12,675 nt of DNA from Actinomycetes bacterium. Its GTDB lineage: Bacteria > Actinomycetota > Acidimicrobiia > Acidimicrobiales > Palsa-688. Both the position numbers and the translations under genes were made by a program. Under the pieces are notes generated by a model. It searched no databases and had not been told where the DNA came from. It saw nothing but the letters and a program-made list of their open reading frames with translations. This document shows positions 5,702 to 11,540 of this stretch, piece after piece. Location: positions 1 to 12,675 of the forward strand of contig JAKAXG010000052.1 in the NCBI GenBank assembly GCA_021827225.1, in the 5' to 3' direction. Numbering within the stretch: the stretch's first letter is position 1; the number at the start of each line of letters is the position of its first letter.

Positions 5702-7150
5702 ATGCCCACGTACCGAAGCATTCCCACCACAACCCGGCGCCGGGCGTCCCTCCGGGCGGCGCTGGCCGTCGGCGCCGGGGTGCTGGCGGCCGGGAGCCCG
5801 GCCGTCGTCTCCAGCGCCTGGGCCACCACCGGCTCGCCGACGACGCCGACGACGTCGACGACCAACCCGACTGGCCCGTCGGGCTCGTCGGGCTCGTCGG
5901 GCTCGTCGGGCTCGTCGCTGGCCTACAGCCTGCTCACATCCGCGGGGTCCCTGGTCGGATACGGCGGGGCGTTCTCGGCCACGGTCAGCGCCCCGGCGTC
6001 CCCGGTGGTGGGGGTGGCCTCGACACCGGACGGTCACGGTGCCTACGCCGCCGAGGCCGACGGGGCGGTGGTGGCGCTGGGGGACGCCGTCTCCCACGGC
6101 TCCATGGCCGGGACCAGGCTGGACAAACCCATCGTCGGCATCGCCGCCGACGCAGCCACCGGCGGCTACTGGCTGGTGGCGTCCGACGGGGGCATCTTCT
6201 CGTTCGGGGGTGCCCCCTTCTACGGCTCCACCGGGGGCACCCGGCTCGACCAGCCGGTGGTCGGCATGGCCGCCACCCCCGACGGGCACGGCTACTGGCT
6301 GGTGGCCGCCGACGGGGGGGTCTTCTCCTACGGCGACGCCCGGTTCTACGGCTCCACCGGAGGTATCCGGCTCAACCAGCCGGTGGTCGGCATGGCCGCC
6401 ACCCCCGACGGGCACGGCTACTGGATGGTCGCATCCGACGGCGGCATCTTCTCCTACGGTGACGCCCGCTTCTACGGGTCCACCGGGAGCGTGCACCTGG
6501 CGCAGCCCATAATCGCCATGAGCCCGACCGCCGACGGGGCCGGCTACTGGATGGTGGCGGCCGACGGCGGGATCTTCAACTACGGCGACGCCCCGTTCTA
6601 CGGGTCGGGCACCGACCTTCACGCCCGCGTGGTGGGCATGGCCACCGGGGTCGCCAGCGGCTACGCCAACCCGCTGCGGGCGGTCACCGGTCTGCGGTCC
6701 GAGCGGGTCGACGAGGGGGTGGACTACGGGGGGTCCGGGCCGATCTACGCCATCGGCGACGGCGTGGTCACCTCCACGGCAGGCAACTGGCCGGCCGGGA
6801 CCTTCATCTCGTACCGCCTCACCGACGGGCCGGCCGTCGGCAAGATGGTCTACGTCGCCGAGAACGTCACGCCGGCGGTCACGGTCGGGCAGGCGGTGAC
6901 CATGGACACGGTCCTCGGGACGCTCCACGACGCCTATCCCGACATGGAGATCGGCTGGGCCGCCGACAGCTACGGCGACACCATGGCGGCCAAGGCCGGG
7001 CAGTGGAGCTCCTCGGCCGATGCCTCCTCCACCCCGACCGCCTACGGGATCAACTTCAATGACCTGCTGACGTCCCTGGGGGCTCCGTCGGGGGTGGTGG
7101 GAAGCTCCTCCACCTCCGGCGTGGTGGCCGCCGGCTGGCCCAGCTGGTAG
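5702..7150 (+). CDS. Secreted repeat protein with degenerate M23-like domain
   Basis: The 482-aa protein is predicted to be exported. ATG 5702 follows GGAGAG by 8 nt and opens a signal peptide: a basic TTTRRR region, a hydrophobic core and SAWA before the cleavage site near residue 40. A Thr/Pro linker comes next, then four GSS units encoded by the 9-bp repeat GGCTCGTCG (5882-5917). Residues about 99-308 are five 42-residue repeats ([14 protein letters not shown]..., [15 protein letters not shown]), a family common in actinobacterial surface proteins. The C-terminus resembles an M23 (LytM) peptidase, but the usual metal-binding His in HxGxD is Asp (VDEGVDY, about 336-342) and the HxH region reads VYVAENV (about 383-389). 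It may bind rather than cut peptidoglycan. An upstream GTG at 5627 would place the signal peptide internally and is unlikely. Confidence 0.85.
   Translation: MPTYRSIPTTTRRRASLRAALAVGAGVLAAGSPAVVSSAWATTGSPTTPTTSTTNPTGPSGSSGSSGSSGSSLAYSLLTSAGSLVGYGGAFSATVSAPASPVVGVASTPDGHGAYAAEADGAVVALGDAVSHGSMAGTRLDKPIVGIAADAATGGYWLVASDGGIFSFGGAPFYGSTGGTRLDQPVVGMAATPDGHGYWLVAADGGVFSYGDARFYGSTGGIRLNQPVVGMAATPDGHGYWMVASDGGIFSYGDARFYGSTGSVHLAQPIIAMSPTADGAGYWMVAADGGIFNYGDAPFYGSGTDLHARVVGMATGVASGYANPLRAVTGLRSERVDEGVDYGGSGPIYAIGDGVVTSTAGNWPAGTFISYRLTDGPAVGKMVYVAENVTPAVTVGQAVTMDTVLGTLHDAYPDMEIGWAADSYGDTMAAKAGQWSSSADASSTPTAYGINFNDLLTSLGAPSGVVGSSSTSGVVAAGWPSW
5996..6625 (+). repeat. Five 126-bp tandem coding repeats
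   Basis: Units begin at 5996, 6122, 6248, 6374 and 6500, exactly 126 bp (42 codons) apart. Units three and four share an identical 50-bp stretch (6249-6298 and 6375-6424). The first unit is the most diverged. Such identity could allow gain or loss of units by recombination. Confidence 0.85.
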
Positions 7151-7187
7151 TCAGCGGCGTCCCAGCGGGCGGCGTCATCTCGCGCGC

Positions 7188-7356
7188 ACTGTTCAACGGA
7201 TCCGACCCGAGCGATGCGGTGAACAGTTGGGTGCCGTATGTGACGGTCAACTGTTCACCGGAGCGTGCAGCCCGAGCCACTGTGAACAGTTGACCCCTCG
7301 TTACAGGGGGTCAACTGTTCACAGTGCCCGAGGGGGCCTAGCTCTGTGAACAGTTC
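7188..7356. repeat. Array of six alternating 13-bp near-palindromes
   Basis: The motif GTSAACWGTTSAC occurs six times: 7188-7195 (partial, ACTGTTCA), 7219-7229 (GTGAACAGTTG), 7246-7258, 7282-7294, 7310-7322 (three full copies) and 7346-7356 (GTGAACAGTTC). Orientation alternates strictly. Centres lie near 7190, 7225, 7252, 7288, 7316 and 7352, so spacing alternates 35/27/36/28/36 and same-strand copies are 62-64 bp apart. CCCGAG recurs between copies 1-2, 3-4 and 5-6. The array fills most of the 296-bp gap between the secreted protein stop and the mini-ORF at 7447; no convincing gene lies in that gap. Confidence 0.9.
7278..7326. other. Perfect 20-bp inverted repeat inside the array
   Basis: Arms 7278-7297 and 7307-7326 are exact reverse complements with a 9-nt loop (TCGTTACAG). 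No T-run follows on either side, so it is not a typical intrinsic terminator, although it could help end the secreted protein transcript. Confidence 0.85.
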
Positions 7357-7433
7357 GCGGGCGTCGTCCGACCACGATCACCCGGCCGAGCCCGATCGGC
7401 GACAGGAGCGCAGCCAGCGGCGGGGTCGCCATG

Positions 7434-7439
7434 TAGCCT
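7434..7439 (+). promoter_or_regulatory. -10 element for leaderless mini-ORF and DapB-like gene
   Basis: TAGCCT is followed by exactly 7 nt and ATG 7447. The end of the six-motif array lies 78 bp upstream, within reach of activator or repressor action. No clear -35 is seen. Confidence 0.5.
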
Positions 7440-7446
7440 CTGGCCA

Positions 7447-7512
7447 ATGAGCTCCCAGGGGGACGGGGTGCACGACCGGCGCCGGGGTCACCCTGCGGGC
7501 GGGCGACGATGA
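7447..7512 (+). CDS. Leaderless 21-codon mini-ORF coupled to the DapB-like gene
   Basis: The ORF begins MSSQGDGVHDRR and is Arg/Gly-rich. ATG 7447 lies 7 nt after TAGCCT. Its TGA overlaps the next ATG (ATGA, 7509-7512), the classic translational coupling junction. The downstream gene has only a weak GGGCGGG before its ATG, so coupling may supply most initiation. The peptide has no recognisable motif. Confidence 0.5.
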   Translation: MSSQGDGVHDRRRGHPAGGRR

Positions 7513-8570
7513 CCTACCGGGTGGTGCAGTGGGCGACCGGCGGGGTCGGCCGGGCCGCCATCGAAGGGGTGCTGCGCCATCCGGAGCTGGAGCTGGTGGG
7601 GTGCTGGGTGCACAGCGCCGCCAAGTCCGGCCGTGACATCGGGGAGATCGCCGGCACCGGACCGGTCGGGGTGACCGCCACCGACTCGGTGGAAGAGGCG
7701 CTCTCCATCCCGGCCGACTGCGTCATCTACGCCCCGCTCGTCCCCGACGAGGCGCTCGTCGCCCGGATCCTGCGCTCCGGGCGCAACGTCGTCACCCCGG
7801 TCGGCTGGGTCTACCCCGATCCCGGGCGGGCGGAACCGCTGCTCGAGGCGTGCCGGGCCGGGCGGTCCACCCTCCACGGTACGGGCATCCACCCGGGCGG
7901 CATAACCGAACGGTTCCCCCTGATGGTCTCGGCGCTGTCCAATGCCGTGACCTACGTGCGGGCCGAGGAGTTCTCCGACATCCGCACCTACAACGCCCCC
8001 GACGTGGTCCGCCACATCATGGGCTTCGGCGCCACGCCCGAGGAGGCCCTGTCCAGTCCCATGGCCGGGCTGCTAGGCGGCGGCTTCCGCCAGTCGGTGC
8101 GCATGGTGGTGAAGGAGATGGGCTTCCGGGCCGGGGCGGAGATCCGCACGGTGCAGGAGGTGGCGGTGGCCACCGCCCCGATCGACTCTCCGATCGGGGT
8201 CATCGAGGCGGGCCTGGTCGCAGGCCGGCGCTTCCGCTGGGAGGCGGTGATCGACGGCCGGGTGGTGGTGGCGGCCATCGTCAACTGGCTGATGGGCGAA
8301 GCGGACCTGGACCCGGCGTGGGAGTTCGGGCCGGCCGGCGAGCGGTTCGAGATCGAGGTGGTCGGGGACCCGCCGGTGCAGGTGGTGTTCAAGGGGCTTC
8401 AGCCGCCCTCGGTCGAGGAGGGCCTGATCCGCAATCCCGGTGTGGTGGCCACCGCCATGCACTGCGTCAACGCCGTCCCCTACGTGTGCCGGGCCGATCC
8501 GGGGATCAGGACCTATCTCGATCTGCCTCTCGTGGCCGGGCGGGCCGCGCCGGACCTGGCCGGCGCCTAG
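7509..8570 (+). CDS. DapB-like NAD(P)-dependent oxidoreductase
   Basis: The 353-aa protein resembles actinobacterial proteins annotated as dihydrodipicolinate reductase-like or 2,4-diaminopentanoate dehydrogenase-like, not the shorter (~250 aa) true lysine-pathway DapB. An N-terminal Rossmann motif, WATGGVGR (8-15), follows a beta strand, and CVIYAPL (about 71-77) is typical of the next strands. THE GTGIHPGG segment (about 124-131) fits the family's substrate domain. The true substrate is unknown. ATG 7509 overlaps the mini-ORF stop. The gene ends 16 bp from the convergent limonene-epoxide-hydrolase-like gene. The six-motif array upstream is the obvious candidate for its control. Confidence 0.85.
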   Translation: MTYRVVQWATGGVGRAAIEGVLRHPELELVGCWVHSAAKSGRDIGEIAGTGPVGVTATDSVEEALSIPADCVIYAPLVPDEALVARILRSGRNVVTPVGWVYPDPGRAEPLLEACRAGRSTLHGTGIHPGGITERFPLMVSALSNAVTYVRAEEFSDIRTYNAPDVVRHIMGFGATPEEALSSPMAGLLGGGFRQSVRMVVKEMGFRAGAEIRTVQEVAVATAPIDSPIGVIEAGLVAGRRFRWEAVIDGRVVVAAIVNWLMGEADLDPAWEFGPAGERFEIEVVGDPPVQVVFKGLQPPSVEEGLIRNPGVVATAMHCVNAVPYVCRADPGIRTYLDLPLVAGRAAPDLAGA

Positions 8571-8586
8571 CTCCACCGCCGCGGCT

Positions 8587-8967
8587 TCAGCTACCGGACG
8601 TACCCAGGAACATCTGCATGTCGAAGTAGTCCCTCCAGGCCCGGATCTTCCCGGCTTCGAGCTCGAACACCCCTGTGACCGGCAGTTCCACCTCGCGCCC
8701 CCCGAAGGTCATGCGGTCGACCCGCTCGGTGAAGACGACCGGGCCGTTCGCGGCCAGGCTGCGGATCTCGAACTCGATCTCGGGGGAGCCGGGGACGAAC
8801 GCGTTCAGACTGGCGCGTATGGCGTCCGAGCCGACGGCGGCCGGCAGGGGGATGTTGTGGTAGACCGCGTCGGGGGCGAAGAAGCCGATCAGCTCGTCCA
8901 CGTCGCGCCGGGCGAAGGCGGCGCAGAACCGGCGGACGATCTCCTCGTTGGTCACCTCGGAGCCCAT
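8587..8967 (-). CDS. Limonene-1,2-epoxide hydrolase family protein
   Basis: The 126-aa protein has the small SnoaL/LEH fold. Limonene-1,2-epoxide hydrolases open epoxides with a water activated by an Asp-Arg-Asp triad plus Tyr and Asn. All five positions are visible: Tyr36 and Asn38 (AVYHNIP), Arg82 and Asp84 (ERVDR), and Asp113 (WRDYFD). The Tyr-to-Arg spacing of 46 equals that of the Rhodococcus enzyme as I recall it (Tyr53 to Arg99). This supports an active epoxide hydrolase; the substrate is unknown and may be a lipid or sterol epoxide. ATG 8967 has CAGACT 7 nt upstream. The gene is divergent from the SRPBCC gene, with 63 bp between starts. Confidence 0.9.
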   Translation of the reverse strand: MGSEVTNEEIVRRFCAAFARRDVDELIGFFAPDAVYHNIPLPAAVGSDAIRASLNAFVPGSPEIEFEIRSLAANGPVVFTERVDRMTFGGREVELPVTGVFELEAGKIRAWRDYFDMQMFLGTSGS

Positions 8968-8974
8968 GGGCCGG

Positions 8975-8980
8975 AGTCTG
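8975..8980 (-). promoter_or_regulatory. -10-like element for the epoxide hydrolase-like gene
   Basis: CAGACT on the minus strand is followed by 7 nt and ATG 8967, identical in hexamer and spacing to the element before nudC. Confidence 0.35.
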
Positions 8981-9017
8981 CCACAGCCGGTCTGCGCGGC
9001 CCCCGACCGGGCGTTGG

Positions 9018-9023
9018 CACACT
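9018..9023 (+). promoter_or_regulatory. -10-like element for the SRPBCC gene
   Basis: CACACT is followed by 7 nt and ATG 9031. It differs from the CAGACT elements at one base. Confidence 0.35.
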
Positions 9024-9030
9024 GGTGCCC

Positions 9031-9546
9031 ATGACCGAACTCGAGCGCTCGGAATCCCTGGTCATCGACCGGCCCGCCGAGGATCTCTACGACATGGTCT
9101 CCGACGTCACCAGGATGGGCGAGTGGAGCCCGGTGTGCCGGTCCTGCTGGTGGGACGAGGGCGCCGGGCCGGCGACCGGCTCGTGGTTCACCGGCCGCAA
9201 CGAGTTGCCGGACCGGACGTGGGAGACCCGCTCCCTGGTGGTGGCGGCCGAGCGGGGCCGGGAGTTCGCCTTCGTGGTCGGCGGCTCACTGGTCCGCTGG
9301 GGCTACACCTTCGCCCCCCGGGACGGCGCGACCCTCGTCACCGAGACGTGGAAGTTCCTGCCGGACGGCATCGCCCTGTTCGAACAGCGCTACGGCGACG
9401 CCGCTCCGGCCGAGATCGACAAGCGCAGCGAGGCGGCCCGCACCGGCATGCCGGCCACCCTGCGGGCCATCAAGCAGGCGGCCGAGGGGGGCGGCGCCTC
9501 CCGGGGCACCACCTCCGGTCCGGAAGATCCAGGAGGCTCCGGCTAG
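9031..9546 (+). CDS. SRPBCC (START-like) family protein
   Basis: The 171-aa protein has the pattern of the polyketide cyclase/START-like SRPBCC fold, which encloses a hydrophobic pocket for lipids or small ligands. It starts ERSESLVIDRPAEDLYDMVS, the usual first strand and helix, followed by RMGEWSPVCRSCWW (28-41), where MGEWSP is typical of actinobacterial members. The middle is strand-rich (TGSWFTGRN, REFAFVVGG), and a long C-terminal helix carries the TLRAIKQAAE segment before a disordered Gly-rich tail. Enzyme activity cannot be read from sequence. ATG 9031 fits a leaderless start. Its stop shares the bases CTAG with the stop of the convergent VOC gene. Confidence 0.85.
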   Translation: MTELERSESLVIDRPAEDLYDMVSDVTRMGEWSPVCRSCWWDEGAGPATGSWFTGRNELPDRTWETRSLVVAAERGREFAFVVGGSLVRWGYTFAPRDGATLVTETWKFLPDGIALFEQRYGDAAPAEIDKRSEAARTGMPATLRAIKQAAEGGGASRGTTSGPEDPGGSG

Positions 9547-10079
9547 GCCTGGGTCCCCGCCCCGGGCGCCGAGCCCGTCGTTGCCGCCAACGGGTCGGCG
9601 GTGCCCACCCCGGACCAGCGGTCGAGCTCCGCCTCCAGGTCCAGGTGCTCGACGGGAGCGGAGGACTCGTAGCGGCCCCACGCGGCCCGGGGCAGCATCC
9701 ACATCACCTCGAACTCGTTGCCGTCGGGGTCGACGCCGTAGATGCTCTTGGTCGCACCGTGACTGGACTGGCCGGTGATGGCCCGGGCCGAGATCAGCGC
9801 CTGGCGCGCCGCAGCCAGCTCGTCGATGGTGTCGACCTGCCAGGCCAGGTGGTACAGCCCGACGCCGCCCGGCCGGCGGGGGCCGGCGCCGGGACCGACC
9901 CCGAACAGGCCGAGGTCGTGGTGGTTGCCAGAGCGGGGCAGCCGCAGGAACGCGGCGTCGGCCCGGGGCTCGCGGGCGACGACCGCCATGGCGAACACCT
10001 CGGTGTAGAAGCGGACAGCTCGCTCCAGGTCGGCCACGAAGAGCACGGCGTGGTTGAGACGGACGGGCGAGAACGCCAT
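9543..10079 (-). CDS. VOC-family protein (glyoxalase/extradiol dioxygenase-like)
   Basis: The 178-aa protein has the vicinal oxygen chelate fold, a metal-dependent family that includes glyoxalases, extradiol dioxygenases and resistance proteins. The first module starts RLNHAVLFVADLERAVRFYT, with His10 as the expected first metal ligand. The second contains GLYHLAWQV, with His77, and DPDGNEFEVMW, with Glu124. These three ligands and this spacing fit a single-domain dioxygenase-like member. The C-terminal ~45 residues are an unstructured-looking tail. ATG 10079 has a good Shine-Dalgarno (GAGGAGG) 7 nt upstream. It is downstream of the YceI gene on the same strand but separated by a strong terminator, so it may be transcribed by read-through or its own promoter. 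Confidence 0.87.
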   Translation of the reverse strand: MAFSPVRLNHAVLFVADLERAVRFYTEVFAMAVVAREPRADAAFLRLPRSGNHHDLGLFGVGPGAGPRRPGGVGLYHLAWQVDTIDELAAARQALISARAITGQSSHGATKSIYGVDPDGNEFEVMWMLPRAAWGRYESSAPVEHLDLEAELDRWSGVGTADPLAATTGSAPGAGTQA

Positions 10080-10115
10080 TGGGGGCCTCCTCAGGCGACG
10101 AAAACGATCAAGGGG

Positions 10116-10156
10116 AAAAAGGGGGGGCCCGGGCGGCCTGACCGCCCGGGCCCCCC
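10116..10156 (-). terminator. Intrinsic terminator of the YceI gene
   Basis: On the minus strand a 15-bp GC stem (10156-10142 with 10136-10122), a 5-nt loop and then a T-run of five (10120-10116) form a textbook Rho-independent terminator 8 nt past the YceI stop. It is the only hairpin in the window with a clear T-tract. Confidence 0.9.
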
Positions 10157-10164
10157 TGGGGCGC

Positions 10165-10731
10165 TCAGGCGGCTTCGGTCGAGCGGACCGCGGACACCTC
10201 GAACTCGAGGGTCACCTTCTCGCTGACCAGGACGCCGCCGGCCTCCAGGGCGGCGTTCCAGTTGACCCCCCAGTCCTTGCGGTTGACCGTGGTGGAGCCC
10301 TCGAAGCCGATCCTCTCGTTGCCGAAGGGGTCCTTGGCGGCGCCCGTGTACTCGAACTCCACCGTCACCGGCTTGGTGACGCCCTTGATGGTCAGGTCGC
10401 CGGTCACGTTGAAGCGGTCCGCCCCGGTCTGCTCCACCGAGGTGGAGGCGAAGGTGATCTCCGGATAGGTCTCCATGTCGAAGAAGTCGTTGCCGCGCAG
10501 GTGCCCGTCGCGATCGGCGTTGCGGGTGTCGATGCTGGCGGCCTTGATGGTCAGGCTCAGCTTGGAGTTGGCCGGGTTCTCGGCGTCGAAGAAGCCGGTG
10601 CCCTCGAACTCGTTGAACGAACCGCGCACCTTGGTGACCATGGCGTGGCGGGCCACGAACCCGATCCGCGAGTGGGTGGGGTCGATGCTGTAGGTGCCGG
10701 TAGCGGTGGTGGGGACGGCGGTGGTGCTCAT
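10165..10731 (-). CDS. YceI-family lipid-binding protein
   Basis: The 188-aa protein is a YceI-like lipocalin-fold protein; the family binds polyisoprenoids or other long lipids. Family hallmarks in order: GTYSIDPTHSRIGFVARH (12-29), VRGSFNEFEGTG (35-46), AASIDTRNADRDGHLRGNDFF (about 64-84), and DLTIKGVTKPV (about 112-122). There is no signal peptide, so it is probably cytoplasmic, as in many actinobacterial members. ATG 10731 has a GAGGAG Shine-Dalgarno about 8 nt upstream. A possible -10 (TATGTT, minus strand, 10770-10765) lies in the region shared with the divergent MarR gene. A strong terminator follows the gene. Confidence 0.95.
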   Translation of the reverse strand: MSTTAVPTTATGTYSIDPTHSRIGFVARHAMVTKVRGSFNEFEGTGFFDAENPANSKLSLTIKAASIDTRNADRDGHLRGNDFFDMETYPEITFASTSVEQTGADRFNVTGDLTIKGVTKPVTVEFEYTGAAKDPFGNERIGFEGSTTVNRKDWGVNWNAALEAGGVLVSEKVTLEFEVSAVRSTEAA

Positions 10732-10748
10732 GTCGAACTCCTCGGTCT

Positions 10749-10785
10749 AGTTGACGTTTCATCCAACATACATGACTCATCAACT
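10749..10785. promoter_or_regulatory. Putative MarR operator between YceI and MarR genes
   Basis: AGTTGA (10749-10754) and TCAACT (10780-10785) form the outer arms of an inverted repeat. Inside lie the 9-bp palindrome ATGACTCAT (10772-10780) and direct repeats TCATCCAAC (10759-10767) and TCATCAAC (10777-10784). The segment is AT-rich compared with its surroundings and covers the possible YceI -10. Confidence 0.45.
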
Positions 10786-10792
10786 ATTCCGG

Positions 10793-10798
10793 TAGCGT
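10793..10798 (+). promoter_or_regulatory. -10 element for the second MarR gene
   Basis: TAGCGT is followed by exactly 7 nt and ATG 10806, predicting a leaderless mRNA. This argues against the GTG codons at 10797, 10800 and 10803. Confidence 0.5.
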
Positions 10799-10805
10799 GG
10801 TGGTG

Positions 10806-11267
10806 ATGACCGGGGTCAACTGGCTGAGCGAGAGGGAGCTGCGGGCGTGGCGTTCACTGCAGCTGATGCAGATGCGCCTCACCGCCGAGCTGGCCCGCCA
10901 GGTCGCCGAGGACTCGTCCCTGTCCTACGCCGACTACGTGGTGCTGGTGGCCCTGACCGCCGAGGAGGAGGGAAGGATGCGGGCGTTGGAGCTGGCCCGG
11001 TCCCTGGGCTGGGAGCAGAGCCGCCTGTCGCATCACGCGGCCCGGATGGTCGAGCGGGGACTCGTCAAGAAGGAGAAGTGCGACTCCGACCGCCGGGGGG
11101 CCTACGTGGTGGTGACCGCGGAGGGCCGAAGGCAGCTGGCGGAGGCCGCGCCCGGCCACGTCGAGGCGGTCCGGCGCCTCTTCATCGACCGTACGACCGG
11201 CGATGAGCTGGAGGTACTGGCCCGGATATCGGAGAGGGTCCTGGGCGGGCTCGACGAGCTCGGGTGA
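10806..11267 (+). CDS. MarR-family transcriptional regulator
   Basis: The 153-aa protein is a winged-helix MarR regulator. The N-terminal dimerisation helix (LSERELRAWRSLQLMQMRL, 7-25) is followed by LSYADYVVLVAL (39-50), LELARSLGWEQSRLSHHAARMVERGLV (about 61-87) as the helix-turn-helix, and the wing SDRRGAYVVVTAEG (94-107). One cysteine (Cys92) lies just before the wing. The ligand is unknown. It is divergent from the YceI gene, and the operator-like palindrome between them suggests it controls that gene and itself; this is inferred from position. Confidence 0.93.
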   Translation: MTGVNWLSERELRAWRSLQLMQMRLTAELARQVAEDSSLSYADYVVLVALTAEEEGRMRALELARSLGWEQSRLSHHAARMVERGLVKKEKCDSDRRGAYVVVTAEGRRQLAEAAPGHVEAVRRLFIDRTTGDELEVLARISERVLGGLDELG

Positions 11268-11288
11268 CCCTGCGGCGCCGAGCCCCGG

Positions 11289-11432
11289 TCAGGAGCCCTG
11301 CTCGCCCGCTGTGACCGGCTGCGGCTCGGTCTCGTCGACCGGGAAGCGGTGCCCGCAGCGGGGGCATGTGGTGGTGCCGTTGTCACTCGGCGGGGGCTTG
11401 GGGTCATCGGCCTGGCAGTTCGGGCATCTCAT
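11289..11432 (-). CDS. Small zinc-ribbon protein
   Basis: The 47-aa ORF starts MRCPNCQADD, continues to TTTCPRCGHRFPV (about 21-33) and ends in an acidic/polar tail. The four cysteines, CPNC and CPRCG about 17 residues apart, form a zinc-ribbon knuckle pair, strong evidence that so short an ORF is real. A purine-rich GAAGAAGG lies about 9 nt before ATG 11432. Function is unknown; such proteins can bind nucleic acid or partner proteins. It converges on the MarR gene (21 bp apart) and is divergent from the DedA unit. Confidence 0.75.
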   Translation of the reverse strand: MRCPNCQADDPKPPPSDNGTTTCPRCGHRFPVDETEPQPVTAGEQGS

Positions 11433-11459
11433 CTCGCCGCACCTTCTTCAGCGCTACTC

Positions 11460-11473
11460 GATCAGTACCGATC
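11460..11473. promoter_or_regulatory. Near-palindrome in the zinc-ribbon/DedA divergent region
   Basis: GATCAGTACCGATC reads as GATCnGTACnGATC, a 14-bp palindrome broken only at the two n positions. It lies 27 bp before the zinc-ribbon ATG and 55 bp before the plus-strand -10 TAGGTT. It may be an operator. The rest of 11433-11540 shows nothing else clear. Confidence 0.35.
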
Positions 11474-11527
11474 ATCGCCGGGCGCCCACCGGCGACAACA
11501 GAGACGATGGTCCCGCCCGCCGGCCGG

Positions 11528-11533
11528 TAGGTT
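11528..11533 (+). promoter_or_regulatory. -10 element for leaderless mini-ORF and DedA gene
   Basis: TAGGTT is followed by exactly 7 nt and ATG 11541. No clear -35. Confidence 0.5.
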
Positions 11534-11540
11534 GAGCTCG

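Noticed and set aside
4632..6512. Long plus-strand open frame of 626 codons
   Set aside because: It runs in another frame over the crotonase and the secreted protein, is Arg/Pro-rich and lacks any family motif: a GC-rich shadow.
4591..6928. Two long minus-strand open frames of about 425 codons
   Set aside because: They lie antisense to well-supported genes and show only low-complexity Gly/Arg/Pro composition.
7188..7356. CRISPR array
   Set aside because: The copies alternate in orientation, spacing is irregular in the short range (27 or 36 bp), and no cas gene is near.
7188..7356. Transposon ends or integron attC sites
   Set aside because: No transposase or integrase, no target duplication seen, and no attC core such as GTTRRRY at the right place.
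7188..7356. KstR-type operators
   Set aside because: KstR sites as I know them have AAC and GTT separated by two bases; here the separation is one base.
7319..7432. 37-codon minus-strand ORF beginning MATPPLAALL
   Set aside because: It has a weak start context, crosses the repeat array, and shows no motif. It cannot be supported from sequence alone.
8440..9030. N-terminal extension of the SRPBCC protein
   Set aside because: The upstream open frame overlaps the DapB-like gene end and the epoxide hydrolase gene antisense; the fold starts just after ATG 9031, which has a -10 at 7 nt.
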